A stretch of 64,000 nt of DNA. Source: Elephas maximus indicus (lineage: Eukaryota; Chordata; Mammalia; Proboscidea; Elephantidae). Position numbers and translations under genes: made by a program. The stretch lies in NCBI RefSeq assembly GCF_024166365.1, contig NC_064839.1, positions 34,174,378 to 34,238,377 of the forward strand, in the 5' to 3' direction. The notes under the pieces are model-generated. The model searched no databases and was not told the origin of the DNA. It was given only the letters and a program-made list of their open reading frames with translations. Shown piece by piece: positions 48,620 to 61,160 of the stretch. Every line of letters begins with the position of its first letter. Position 1 is the stretch's first letter.

Positions 48620-48995
48620 CATTTGAATTATGGTGTTGGCAAAAAATACTGAATATACCATGGACTGCTAGAAGAACAAACAAATCTGTCTTGAAGAAGT
48701 ATACCCAGAATGCTCCTTAGAAGTGAGGATGGCGAGACTTTGTCTCACATACTTTGGACATGGTATCTGGAGGGACCAGTCCCTGGAGAAAGACATCATG
48801 CTTAGTAAAGAAGAAGGTTGGTGAAAAAGAGGAAGGCCCTTGATGAGATGGATTGACACAGTGGCTGCAACGATGGGCTCAAGCATAGCACAGCAATGAT
48901 TGTGAGGGTAGAGCAGGAACGGGCAGTGTTTTATTCTGTTGTACAAAGGGTCGCTATGAGTTGGAACCAACTCCATGGCACCTAACCTAACGACA
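48620..48995 (+). mobile_element. RTE LINE 3' end
   Basis: Parallels 13590-13920: ACTGAATATACCATGGACTG, TGCTAGAAGAACAAACAAAT and CAGAATGCTCCTTAGAAG, ending GGGTCGCTATGAGTTGGAAC and CCATGGCACCTAACC. Noncoding or broken. Confidence 0.85.
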
Positions 48996-49091
48996 TAATC
49001 ACTCTATTTTTTTTTTTCCCCACTTATCATTACCACATGTAAGTAAGCATTCCCCAAACTTCTACACGGTCTTCAGAACTTATATTTCAAA

Positions 49092-49130
49092 TGATGTTGT
49101 TAGATGTCATCGAGTCGATTTCAACTCAAA
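49092..49130 (-). repeat. RTE/SINE tail scrap
   Basis: TTGTTAGATGTCATCGAGTC and GATTTCAACTC match the complement of RTE and SINE tails. Too short to assign. Confidence 0.5.
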
Positions 49131-49137
49131 AGCAATT

Positions 49138-49335
49138 CAAGAGCCCTGGTGGCTCAACAGTTAAGCATTCGGCTGCTAACCGAAAGGTTGGCAGTTAGAA
49201 TCCACTCATTAGCTCAGAGGGAGAAAGACTGGGGATTTACTCCCGTAAAGATTACAGCCTAGAGGACAATTCTACTGTTAAATGGGGCTGTTACAAGTGG
49301 AAAAAGACTCAAGAACATCTAACAACAACAACAAC
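49138..49335 (+). repeat. AfroSINE, long subfamily
   Basis: Starts GAGCCCTGGTGGCTCAACAG and keeps the tRNA-like CGGCTGCTAACCGAAAGG. It contains an extra internal block (GACTGGGGATTTACTCCC) missing from copies such as 26096-26254. Ends in a CAA repeat (49319-49337). Confidence 0.8.
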
Positions 49336-49337
49336 AA

Positions 49338-50589
49338 AAAAAACAGATTACATGGAGTTGCCTTAAGGTAACCATTTCCAAATGGTTGTACATTTACATT
49401 CCAATTGTTTCTTACCGTAAGTAATTCTGCAAGGAATTTTTCCACATATATTCCCCATCTTGGACTACTTCTTCCCTCCCGTGGCAAGGTCCACGTACTC
49501 ATGCACCTCCTTCCTAACACTACTAGGGTCTCTTGCACCATGGTGGCCTTGTCCCTGCCAGTGTCCCGTCTGCAGTAAACGCTCCTTTTTCCTTTGGCTT
49601 TTAGCACCACTGGTTTTTTTTTTTTTTGGAGGGAGGGAGGGAGGGCGGACAGTCTTTACCACCCAAATAAAGAATCAGGTGGGGAGGGAAGGCTCAGATC
49701 AACCCACCTTGCTCTGAAACCAGCTATTCCATCGTATCAGGCAGGAACCAGGAAAAATCAACCAACACATGGCCCTGAGAACTTGGCCCACAGGAGTCAG
49801 GGGACTAGAAAAAGGGAAGGAAGAGCGAGGGGAAAGAAGGGAAAAATGGAGAAAGGAAAAAGAACAGCGCTTCAAAGAAGGAGTTCCCTGATTCAAAGGG
49901 AACCTGTTTTCTGCTCTGTTTTGGGACACAGAGTTAGGTCATTAAAAGGTCTAAGATGTGGACCAATACAGCCTGGAGCAAGACAGGACAGCTCAGCCCT
50001 TTCTGAGGACATTCAAGCTGCCTCCTACCTCCTGCCAGAAAGGGCCAGCATCAAGGATCATCAGAGCTGAGCTGCATAAACCCACTGGCAGGCTTCCATT
50101 AGATTAAAGCCTGCACATTTACCCAGAAAAACAGCACCCCGAATAATTGGCTTCCTGACTTCACATGGTAGAGGTTGCCAAAAGCCCATCTCCATGCCCT
50201 CAATATTTAGGCTGACCAAGTAATAATGGCCCCAACTGCCCTGCAGCCAGTCATCAGCTCAATGTGCCCAAGTAGGATTCCCTGCCTTGGATGCCAGCCC
50301 ACTGATCTGGCCCTGTTCAGAGGAGCCTGGGCCTCTGCCCAACACCACACGTGGTCCCATCCCTGGCGCACAGGTTTCCTGACACATAGATGGGGAAAGA
50401 CTCTGCTTCCCAGGGGCAGCACAAGCACTAACTTCGGGGGAAGTTTTGGGTGATACATGAAGGTGAAGTGACTGGAGGGCACCAGAAGACAAAGACCTCT
50501 GAACCCCAAAGCACAAACACATTTTAACCCTCCTGAAGCTCCTAACCCAGCACCTAGCAGATCAGATGCACTTAAGAAGTATGGTAACC
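49338..50589. other. RANBP10 intron 2, mostly unannotated
   Basis: Contains a T-run plus GGGA repeat (49614-49646). A minus-strand ATG in a perfect Kozak-like setting (near 49541) starts an unrecognised frame; not called. Otherwise unique. Confidence 0.45.
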
Positions 50590-50836
50590 AGCTAACTGCC
50601 AGGAAGAATGGCTCATATCCTTTTCATAAATACCCTGGGAGGATACCATCAAGTAAGTGAAAAGATAACCCACAGAACAGGAGAAAATATCTGTAAAGCA
50701 TATATCTGACAATGGACTATTATTCAGACTATACAAAGAACTTCTACAGCTCAACAAAAAGACAAACAATCCAATTAAAAAATGTGCGAAGGGCTTGAAA
50801 AGACATTTTTCCAAACAAGATATACAAATGGCCAAT

Positions 50837-50951
50837 GTTGTTGTTGTTAGTTGCTGTCGAGACAATTCTGACTCACCACAACCCTGTGCGTGCAGCACAG
50901 AATTGCTCCATAGGGTTTTCAAGGCTGTGATCTTTTGGAAGCAGATCACCA
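50837..50951 (-). repeat. SINE fragment inserted in older L1
   Basis: TTGCTGTCGAGACAATTC, CAGAATTGCTCCATAGGG and TTTTGGAAGCAGATCACC belong to the 3' half of a SINE in reverse. Flanked by GGCCAAT on both sides. Confidence 0.75.
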
Positions 50952-51043
50952 GGCCAATAAGCACATGAAAAGATGCTCAACATTCTTAGTCATTAGAAAA
51001 ATGCAAATCAAAGCCACAATGAGATACTACTTTACACTCACTA

Positions 51044-51196
51044 CCCACTGCCATCGAGTTGATTCCGACTGACAGCGATCCTATAGGACAGAGTAGAACT
51101 GCCCCATAGAGTTTCCAAGGAGCGCCTGGCGGATTCGAACTGCCGACCTTTTGGTTAGCAGCTGTAGCACTTAACCACTTCGCCACCAGGGTTTCC
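51044..51196 (-). repeat. AfroSINE inserted in older L1, with TSD
   Basis: Complement starts GGAAACCCTGGTGGCGAAGT. Flanked by TTACACTCACTA at 51032-51043 and 51197-51208. Excising it restores continuous L1 wording. Confidence 0.93.
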
Positions 51197-53306
51197 TTAC
51201 ACTCACTAGGGTGGCTATAATCAACAAACGGAAAATGAAAAGCACTGATAAGAAAAAAAAAGTGTTGGCAAGGATGTGGAAAAGTTAATACCCTGGTACA
51301 CTGCTGGTAGGATTGTAAAATGGTACAGCTTCTATGGAAAGCAGTATGCATGTTCCTCAAAAAGTTAAACACAGAGTTACCATATGACCCAGCAACTCCA
51401 CTTGTAGATATATACCCAAGAAAACTGAAAACATATGTCCACACAAAAAATTGTACATGAATGTTCACAGCATTATTCACAAGTCAGAAAGTATTAACAA
51501 TCCAAACGTCTATCAACTGTTGAATAAATAAACAAATTGTGATATAGTCATACCACAGAATATTATTCAGTCATAAAAATGAATGAAGTTCTGATACAAG
51601 CTACAACATGAATGAACCTTGCAAATATTATGCAAAGTGGAAGAAGTCAGACACAAAAGGCCACACAGCAAGATTCCACTGATATGAAATGTCTATAACA
51701 GACAAATTCAGAGGGACAGAAAGTAGATTAGCGGCTGCCATAGGTTTTGTTTTTTTTTTTTTTTTATAGGTTAGGGGGAAGGGAAATGAAGACTGACTGT
51801 GAATGGAATGGGTTTCTTTTTGGGGTGACAGAAATGTTCTGGAATTAGATAGCAGTTAATAGTTGCACAACTCTATAAACAGATACTGAAAACCACTGAA
51901 TTGTACACTTTAAAATGATAAACTTTGTGGTATGTGAATTATATCTTAATGAAGCTGTTATTATTATTATTTTTTTTTTTAATAACCTAGGCACAGGAGG
52001 TGGGGCCAAGATGGTAGAACAGCCAGACGCTTCCGGTGATCCCTCTTACAACCAAGACCCGAAAAAAAAAAAGTGAAACGATTATATTTATGACAAGCTA
52101 GGAGCCCTCAACATCAAAGGCAAAGTGAGAAAACAGACTGAGCGGCAGGGGGAGGGAGAGAAAGTTCAGAAGAGGAGAGAAGTTGCCAGACCTGAATTGC
52201 TGGGATCCCCCAGGCACCATTCCCAGGAGCGACCGTGGCGGGCTGGTAGTAGCTTTTCGCTGCGCTTTACTCAGGGACAAACAGCCAGCCGCAGAGCCTA
52301 TTCACACCTCTGGAACCCGAGAAGAACAACACTCTTGGCAAAAGCTAAGTACTAGTGTATATTTTACCACATCCCCAGCCCCTGCCCCCAAGCCAGCTTC
52401 ACTGGCTGTCGATTTCCCTGGGCCTGAGATAGGCCCTGCCGAGCGCCATGAGCCATTCTCCCAGCCTAGGAGAAGGAATAAATTTACAACTGGGGGAAAA
52501 CATAATTTGCCAGCTCCACTAAGCTGGGGAGCTCAGGACAGAAGTAGCTTCTGTCCAGGCATAAATGGTCCATGGATTCTGAGTATCTTTCATGCCTACA
52601 GGGACCTGTGAGGGCCTATTTCAGGACAATAAGCCCTTGTTGGCAGACTGCAACTGTTTCAGCTGTGCAGTGGAAAGGTGGGTATTTGATATTTGATACC
52701 ACTTTGCCTATCGAACAGGGTCCTCACCTACTCACATCGGGGGCCTAGGGACTGGTGGCTCCACTGAGGTCATCTGGCCACCCACAACAGGGGTCCAAGG
52801 ATAACCGGTACCTCCCAGTCCTTACAACCAAAGGCACTGGGTGCCCATGGTCCATCTGCAGGACCCACCCACCTGTGCGCTCTAGGGAACAGGGATGTGC
52901 TGTCCTCACAGACACTCGGGGGACCCTGCCTTATTCAGAGTGTAACCCTCTGCTGCAACCAGATACCGGTACCTACACCAATCACCCCTGCTCCTCTAAG
53001 ACAAGAGGACAGAGCCTGTACCACACACTTGATGACCAACTACCTGAACATCTGAGCTGAATCCATATAAGAAAAGTGAATTGACTCCCAGGCTCATATA
53101 GGTGATAACAGCTCTAGCCACCTGGTGACAGGATGTTGGAGCTTCAAAGGCGAAAATAATCAAGCTAGCTCACTCAAGCAACCTATTTTGGCATATCAAA
53201 ACAAACCAAAGCAAGAAGCTAGGATACAGTAAACAAACATAAATTAATAACTTTTAGATACCTTTGGAGACAAGAGTCAATACCAAATCACATAAAGAAG
53301 CAGGTC

Positions 53307-54250
53307 ATGACCACTTCAACAAGCTTTCAAAACAAAGAAACTAGGAATCTTCTCTGTGAAAGTGCCTTCCTGGAATTGCCGGATGTGGAACACAAACGAT
53401 TAATACACAGAATCTTGAAGACATCAGGAACAAGATCAGGAAGGAGATCAGGCAATATGCAGAACAAGCCAAGGAACACACAGATAAAGCAGGTGAAAAA
53501 ATTAAAAAAGGTAATGCAAGAACATAATGAAAAATTTAATAAGCTATAAGAATCCATAGAGAGATATCAATCAGAAATTCAGAAGATTGACAATAAAATT
53601 ACAGAATTAGACAATTCAATAGAAAGTCAGAGGAGCAAAACTGAGCAACTGAAAGGCAGAAGTGCTGAGACTGAAGACAAAGACTTGGCACCAACGTATT
53701 TGAAGAATAATCAGATAAAAGAATTAAAAAAAATGAAGAAACCCTAAGAATCATGTGAGACTCTACCAAAAGAAATAACCTGCGAGTGATTGGAGTACCA
53801 GAACGGGGAGGGATAACAGAAGATACAGAAAGAATTGTTGAAGATTTGCTGGCGCAGAACTTCCCTGATACTGTGAAAGATGAGACGATATCAATCCCAG
53901 ATGCTCATCAAGCTCCACATAAGGTACACATCTCAAAAGAAAGTCACCAAGACGTATTATAATCAAACTTGCCAAAACCAAAGATGAAGAGAGAATTTTA
54001 AGAACAGCTAGGGATAAACGTAAAGTCACCTACAAAGGAGAGTCAATAAGAATAAGATTGGACTACCCAGCTGAAACCATGTAGGCAAGAAGGCAGTGGT
54101 ATGACGTATTCACAGCATTGAAGGAAAAAAATTGCTAGCCAAGTATCATAAATTCACCAAAACTGTCTCTCAAATATGAAGGTGAAATCAGGACATATCC
54201 AGATAAACAGAAGTTTAGGGACTTCGTAAAAACCAAACCAAAACTGTAAG
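53307..54250 (+). pseudogene. L1 ORF1 relic
   Basis: Begins MTTSTSFQNKETRNLLC. A coiled-coil-like stretch (QIKQVKKLKKVMQEHNEKFN, then ESIERYQSEIQKIDNKITEL) is interrupted by a stop near 53547. The conserved RNA-binding part (NLRVIGVPERGGITEDTE) follows in another frame with more stops. Normal function is RNA chaperone of the L1 particle. Not translatable as one protein. Confidence 0.85.
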
Positions 54251-54761
54251 GAATACTAAAGGGAGTTCTTTGGTTAGAAAATCAATAATATTAGGTATCA
54301 ACCCAAGACTAGATCACTGGATAGGGCAATCAGATGTCAACCCAGATAGGGAAACCACAAAAATAAATCAAGATTAAAAAAATACTCAAAACAGGGAAAC
54401 AGTGGGGTCATATGTAAAAGAAGAAACATTAAAACAATAAAGAGGGACTAAAAAATGTAAGTCATAGATCTTTCATATGGAGAGAAAGACAAGGTGATAT
54501 AAAGAATAAAAGTTAGGTTTAAACTTAGAAAAATAGGGGCAAATATTAAGGTAACCACAAAGGAGACTAACAATCCTATTCATCAAAATAAAATACAAGA
54601 AAAAAATAGAGACTCAGCAGAAACAAAATCAACAACAATGAATAAGAGGAAAAGACAATATATAAACTACTCAGCACAAAAAATTAAGTGGGAAAAGAAA
54701 CTGTCAACAACACACAAAAAAACACATCAAAACGATAGCACTAAACTCATAAAAAAAAAAT

Positions 54762-57700
54762 TACGCTATATGTAAATGAACTAAAGGTACCAATAAAGAG
54801 ACAGAGAGTGACAGAATGGATAAAAAAACACGATCCATCTATATGCTGCCTGTAAGAGACACATCTTAGACTTAGAGACACAAACGAAAACTTCAAGGAT
54901 GGAAAAAAATAAATCAAGCGAACAACAATCAAAATACACTTTAAAGTTAAATCCACCACAAAGCATAAGGAAGGACACCATATAATGATTAAAGGGACAA
55001 TATACCAGAAGAATATAACCATATTAAATATTTATGCACCCAATGACAGGGCTGCAAGATACATAAAACAAACTCTAACAGGATTGAAAAAGTGAGATAG
55101 ACAGCTCGACAATTATAGTAGGAGAGTTCAACACACCACATTTAGTGAAGGACAGAATATCCAGAAAGAAGCTCGATAAAGACACAGAAGATCTAAATGC
55201 CACAATCAACCAACTTGACCTCAAAGACATATACAGAACACTCCACCCAACAGCAGCCAAGTATACCTTCTTTTCTAGTGCACATGGAACATTCTCTAGA
55301 ATAGACCACATATCAGGTCAAAAAGAAAGCCTTAGCAGAATCCAAAACATTGAAATATTACAAAGCATCTTTTCTGACTGTAAGTCCATAAAAGTATAAA
55401 TCATTAACAGAAGAAGTAGGGAAAAGAAATCAAACACTTGGAAACTGAACAATACCCTGCTCAAAAACAACTGGGTTATAGAAGACATCAAGAATGGAAT
55501 AAAGAAATTCATAGAATCCAATGAGAATGAAAACACTTCCTATCAGGACCTTTGGGACACAGCGAAAGCAGTGCTCAGAGGTCAATTTATATCAATAAAT
55601 GCACACATACAAAAAGAAGAAAGGGCCAAAATCAAAGAATTATCCCTACAACTTGAACAAATAGAAAGAGAACAACAAAAGAAACCCTCAGGCACCAGAA
55701 GAAAGCAACTAATAAAAATTAGAGCATGAGCTCAGCTTCCTTTATTCAGATTTTAAATAAGGATGAGGACGGCAGGCCAGTTGTGATATCAGAGTTACGA
55801 TATCACAGAAGGATGGAACTAAAGACCAGCAGAGGAACTTTTGAGCACTGGCTGAGACTAGAACTGTCTAGCAGGGTAGTATGTGCAGATTTAGCAATGG
55901 CTAGTTCTCTTCACTACCTGCACACATTGCCGTCGAGTTGATTCCAATAGTCACATAAAATATTCTTTTACTTGAGAGAACAGAGGATTCCTAAGAAATG
56001 TCTAAAAACCATAGTCGTAGAACGAACACTATTCCCCGAGGTCATCTTTTAGCAAAATAACATATTGGCCTACAGAATAAAGGATATTATCCATGAGTAT
56101 GGTGCTCTATTAAAAAAGCCATCTACATAAGACCAAAAGGTCAACAATTATTCTAAAGCAAAGACGAATAGATAAAGGGATAGGGAAACTAGATTACTGG
56201 AAACGGAACAATGAGAATGCAATTAAATGAAAATCTAATTAAATGAAAATAAAAAATCTAACTAATGTCGCTGAACGATTTGCAAAGAAATTGTGAAACA
56301 GGAACGTAATTTGCTCTGCAAACTTTCACCAAAAGTACAATAAATATTACTGAACAACAACAACAAAAAATTAGAGCATATTAAATGAAACCGAAAACGG
56401 AAAAACAATTGAAGGAGTTAACAAGACCAAAAGCTGGTTCTTTGAAAAAAATTTTAAAAATTGATAAACCGTTGGCCAAACTGACAAAAGAAAAACAGGA
56501 GAGGAAGCAAATAACCCGAATAAGAAATGAGATGGATGATATCACAAGAGGCCCAACTGAAATTAAAAGTCATATCAGATTACTATGAAAAATTGTACTC
56601 TAACCAATTTGAAAACCTAGAAGAAATGGATGAATTCCTAGAAACACACTACATACCTAAAATAACACAAACAGAGGTAGAACAACTAAATAAACCCATA
56701 ACAAAAGAAGAGGCTGAAAAAGTAATCAAAAAACTCCCAACAAAAAAAAAACCCTGGCCTGGACTGCTTCACTGCAGAGTTCTACCAAACTTTCGGAGAA
56801 GAGATAACACCATTACTACTAAAGGTATTTCAGAGCATAGAAAAGGACCGCATATTCCCAAACTCATTCTATGAAGCCTGCCTATCCCTGATACCAAAAC
56901 CAGGTACAGACACCAGAAAAAAAGAAAATTACAGACCTATATCCCTCATGAACTTAGATACAAAAATCCTCAACAAAGTTCTAGCCAACAGAATTCAACA
57001 ACATATCAAAAAAAAAAATTCACCATGACCAAGTGGGATTCATACCGGGTATGCAGGGATGGTTCAACATTAGAAAAACAATTAAGGTAATCCATCACAT
57101 ACATAAAACAAAAGACAAGAATCACATGATCTTATCAATTGATGCAGAAAAAGCATTTGACAAAGTTCAGCACCCATTCATGATAAAAACTCTCAGCAAA
57201 ATAGGAATAGAAGGAATATTCCTCAACATAATAAACGGCATTTACACAAAGCCAACGGCCAACATAATCCTAAATGGAGAGAGTCCGAAAGCATTCCCCT
57301 TGAGATCAGGAACCAGATAAGGATGCCCTTTATCACCACCCTTACTCAACATTCAGCTGGAGGTCCTAGCCAGAGAAATTAGGCTAGATTAAGAATTAAA
57401 CGGCATCCAGATTGGTAAGGAAGAAGCATCACTATTTGCAGATGACATGATCTTATACACAGAAAACCCTAAGGAATCCTCCAGAAAACTACTGAAACTA
57501 ATAGAAGAGTTCAGCAGAGTATCCGGGTACAGGATAAACATACAAAAATCAGCTGGATTCCTCTACACCAACAAAAAGAACACTGAAGAGGAAATCACCA
57601 AATCAGTACCATTTACAGTAGCCCCCAAGAAGATAAAGTACTTAGGAATAAATCTTACCAGAGACGCAAAAGACCTATACAAAGAAAACTGCAAGACACT

Positions 57701-59151
57701 ACTCCAAGAAACCAATAGAGACCTACATAAGTGGAAAAACATACCTTGCTCATGGAGAGGAAGACTTAACATCGTAAAAATGTCTCTTCTACCAAAAGCC
57801 ATCTATAGATACAATGCAATTCCCATCCAAATTCCAACAACGCTTTCTAGTGAGATGGAGAAACAAATCACCAACTTCATATGGAAGGGAAAGAGGCCCC
57901 GGAAAAGTAAAGCATTACTGAAAAAGAAGAACAAAGTGTGAGGCCTCACTCTACCTGATTTTAGAAGCCACAGTAGCCAGAATAGCTGGTACTGGTACAA
58001 AAACAGATACATAGACCAACTGAATGTAATTAAGAATCCAGACATAAAACCATCCACATATGAGCAGCTGATATTTGACAAAGGCCCAAAGTCAGTTAAA
58101 CGGGGAAAAGACAGTCTCTTTAACAAATGGTGCTGGCATAACTGGATATCCATCTGCAAAAAAATGAAACAAGACTCATACCTCACACCATGCACAAAAA
58201 CTAACTCAAATGGATCAAAGACCTAAATATAAAATCTAAAACAATAAAGATCATGGAAGAAAAAATAGGGACAATGCTAGGAGTCCTAATACATGGCATA
58301 AAGAGTATACAAAACTTTACTAACAATGCGGAAGAGAATCTAGACAACTGGGAGCTCCTAAAGGTAAAACATCTATGGTCATCCAAAGACTTCACCAAAA
58401 GAGCAAAAAGATTACATACAGACTGGGAGAAAGATTTTAGCTATGGCACTTCTGATCAGCGTCTGATCTCTAAAATCTACATGATACTGCAAAAACTCAA
58501 TTACAAAAAGACAAATAACCCTATTAAAAAATGGGCGAAGGGTATGAACAGGCACTTCACTAAAGAAGACATTCAGACAGCTGACAGATACATGAGGAAA
58601 TGCTCACGATCATTAGCCATTAGAGAAATGCCAATCAAAACTACAACAACAAAAAAACTACGACGAGATTCCATCTCACTCCAACAAGGCTGGCATTAAT
58701 CCAAAAAACACAAAATAAATGTTGGAGATGTTGTGGAGAGACTGGAACACTTATACAGTGCTGGTGGGAATGTCAAATGGTACAACCACTTTGGAAATCG
58801 ATCTGGCGCTTCCTTAAAAAACTAGAAATAGAACTACCACACGACCCACCAATCCCACTCCTTGCAATATATCCTAGAGAAATGAGCCATTACACGAACA
58901 GATATATGCACACCCATGTTCACTGCAGCACTGTTTATAATAGCAAAAAGACGGAAGCAACCAAGGTGCCCATCGATGGATGAATGGATAAATAATTTAT
59001 GGTATATTCATAGAATGGAATACTACACATCCATAAAGAACAATGATGAATCTGCGAAACATTTCATAATATGGAGAAATCTGGAAGGCATTATGTGAGT
59101 GAAATTAGTCTGTTGCAAAAAGACACATATTGTATGAGACCACCACTATAA
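54762..59151 (+). pseudogene. L1 ORF2 relic (endonuclease and reverse transcriptase)
   Basis: The N-terminal endonuclease begins TLYVNELKVPIKRQRVTEW with an early stop near 54857. Later pieces include NATINQLDLKDIYRTLHP and FSRIDHISGQK. Reverse transcriptase: [18 protein letters not shown] and the catalytic FADD at 57435-57446, then [18 protein letters not shown]. The C-terminus reads YIHRMEYYTSIKNNDESA and ends at TAA 59149-59151 after a frameshift. Split by an insertion at 55728-56365. Enzyme core motifs are present but the frame is broken in many places. Confidence 0.92.
55728..56365 (+). mobile_element. Type B L1 tail inserted into the L1, with TSD and unrelated 5' segment
   Basis: Flanked by AAAAATTAGAGCAT at 55714-55727 and 56366-56379. 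The right 380 bp align with the type B 3' UTR seen at 22535-22925 (shared: ATTACTGGAAACGGAACAAT-like and CAAACTTTCACC wording). The left 250 bp (55728 to about 55980) do not match that UTR; they include a SINE-tail-like CATTGCCGTCGAGTTGATTC. Ends in an (AAC)n/A tail. Possible 5' inversion, transduction or chimera. Confidence 0.85.
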
Positions 59152-60191
59152 GAACTTGAAAAATAGTTTAAACAGAGAAGAAAATATTCTTTGATGGTTA
59201 TGAGAGCGGGGAGGGGGAAGGGAGGGAGAGCGCTTTTCACTAATTAGTAGATAAGAACTACTTTAGGTGAAGGGAAAGATAACACACAGTACAGAAGAGG
59301 TCTGTACAACTGGACTAAACCAAAAGTAAAGAAGTTTCCTGAATAAACTGAATGCTTCGAAGGCCAGTGCAGCAGGGGCAGGGGTTTGGGGGCCATGGTT
59401 TCAGGGGACATCTAAGTCAATTGGCATAATAAAATCTATTAAGAAAATATTCTGCATCCCACTTTGGAGAGAGGTGTCTGTGGTCTTAAACGCTAGCAAG
59501 AGGCCATCTAAGGTGCATCAACTGGTCTCAACCCACCTGGAGCAAAGGAGAATGAAGAACACCAAAGACACAAGGTAATTAGGAGCCCAAGAGACAGAAA
59601 GGGCCACATAAACCAGAGACTACATCAGCCTGAGACCAGAAGAACTGGATGGTGCCTGGCTACAACCGATAACTGCCCTGACAGGGAACCAACAGAGAAC
59701 CCGAAGGAGCAGGAGAGCAGTGGGATGCAGACCTCAAATTCTCGTACAAAGACCAGATTTAATGGTCTGACTAAGACTAGAGGTACCCTGGAGGTCATGG
59801 TTCCCAGACCTTTTGTTAGCCCAAGCCAGGAACCATTCCCAAAGCCAGCTCTTCAGACAGGGATTAGACCGGACCGTGGGATAGAAAATGATACTGGTGA
59901 AGAGTGAGCTTCTTGGATCAAGTAGACACATGAGACTGTGTGGGCGTCTCCTGTCTGGAGGGGAGATGAAAGGGCAAAGGGGGTCAGAAGCTGGCTGAAT
60001 GGACATGAAAATAGAGAGTGGCAGAAAGGAGTATACTGTCTCATTAGGGGGAGAGTAACTGGGGGTATGTAGCAAGGTGTATATAAATTTTTGTATGAGA
60101 GGCTGACTTGATCTGTAAACTTTCACTTAAAGCACAATAAAATTAAAATAATAATAATAATAATAATAACCTAGGCACAAACAACCTTCCA

Positions 60192-60360
60192 GAAAACCAG
60201 ATGGCGTAGTGGTTAAGCACTATGGTTGCTAACCAAAAGGTTGGCAGTTTGCATCCACCAGGTGCTCCTTGGTAACTCTATGGGATGGTTCTACTTTGTC
60301 CTATAGGGTCACTATGAGTTGGAATCAACTCAATGGCAACGGATTTAGTTTTTTTGGTTT
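60192..60360 (+). repeat. AfroSINE with TSD, abutting the L1 3' TSD
   Basis: GATGGCGTAGTGGTTAAGCA, then CTAACCAAAAGGTTGGCAG and GGGTCACTATGAGTTGGAAT. Flanked by AAACAACCTTCCA at 60179-60191 and 60361-60373; the left copy overlaps the last base of the L1 duplication. Confidence 0.93.
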
Positions 60361-60914
60361 AAACAACCTTCCACACGAGTCACTGGAGCCAATGGGCAGC
60401 CAGCTACGGGATACTCAGCAGCAGTTCCTCACTAAGCTAATGGGGACTCTCTCCCAGAGACAAGGATTCAGGAGAACAGACTGGAACGGGGAGGGGTCCA
60501 CAAGGGTCTCCTGTTTAGGTCCATTTTCCCCTCCTTTTTAAGCCACCCTTCACAAGATAGCCTGGCTTCACTGTGCTGGACTCACAGTCCGCACATGACA
60601 AGGCCTGGGCCCCAGCTGCATGGCTCAGAGGTGGCCTCAACCTCCCACCACTGGAAGGCCCAGAGGAGAACTGAGTTTGCTATTCTTCCTTCATTTTCCA
60701 AAGAAATGTCTGGAAAAAGTGACCAGTTAGGCAATATGTTTCTACCAACACAGAGGAAATGGCTTCACTCTGGCATGCCACAGAGGTGTGGGCCGATCCA
60801 CGTAAGCCTGGTGCACATGATGGAAGCCACCACAATAGGGCTCTGGTTCCACAACTCTCCATGGGAACAGGAATCACTAAGGTACATCTGCTCAAAATAC
60901 AATTTGCTTATGCT
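60361..60914. other. RANBP10 intron 2, unannotated
   Basis: Unique-looking sequence; no exon or repeat recognised. Confidence 0.5.
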
Positions 60915-61160
60915 CCTTTAAAAAAATCACCCATAGGAGACAAAATGGTCAACAATTACTCTAAAACAAAGATGAGAATATAAGGGAACAAGGAAACTAG
61001 ATTAACAGAAACAGAACAGCCTGAATAGAAATAATGAGAATGTTCAGGCATTGTGAAGAATATAACCAACGCCACTGAACAATCTGTGTAGAAATTGTTG
61101 AATGGGAACCTGAACTGCTGTGTAAACCTTTACCGAAAACACAATACAATACTATTTTTT
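60915..61160 (+). mobile_element. L1 3' UTR fragment, type B tail
   Basis: AAACTAGATTAACAGAAACA, then CACTGAACAATCTGTGTAGA and AAATTGTTGAATGGGAACC, parallel to 56185-56345. Ends ACACAATACAATAC. Antisense to RANBP10. Confidence 0.8.

Larger units (their letters stand above)
50590..51980 (+). mobile_element. Older L1, ORF2 C-terminal part to 3' end
   Basis: L1 sequence interrupted by two SINEs: CAAGATATACAAATGGCCAA continues after 50958, and ATACTACTTTACACTCACTA continues after 51196. Ends with AAACCACTGAATTGTACACT and a T/A-rich low-complexity tail. No intact frame. Antisense to RANBP10. Confidence 0.8.
51996..60164 (+). mobile_element. Near full-length L1 retrotransposon with perfect TSD, inactivated
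   Basis: Flanked by AATAACCTAGGCACA at 51981-51995 and 60165-60179. It starts GGAGGTGGGGCCAAGATGG with a YY1-like CAAGATGG at 52007-52014, as at the start of human L1. Order: 5' UTR (to about 53306), ORF1 relic, spacer, ORF2 relic with endonuclease and reverse transcriptase, 3' UTR type A, and a simple (AAT)n tail. A 638-bp later insertion lies at 55728-56365; without it the element is about 7.5 kb. Several stops and frameshifts make it incapable of autonomous movement. Antisense to RANBP10. Confidence 0.95.

Noticed and set aside
49278-49610. Minus-strand frame with a perfect Kozak-like ATG near 49541, possible retrocopy
   Set aside because: The translation did not match any protein I know, no poly(A) tail or TSD was found, and the frame overlaps a SINE end.
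47600-51200. CRISPR-like array suggested by recurring GACCCTATAGGACAGAGTAG motifs
   Set aside because: The repeats are dispersed SINE copies with individual TSDs in both orientations, in a mammalian intron.
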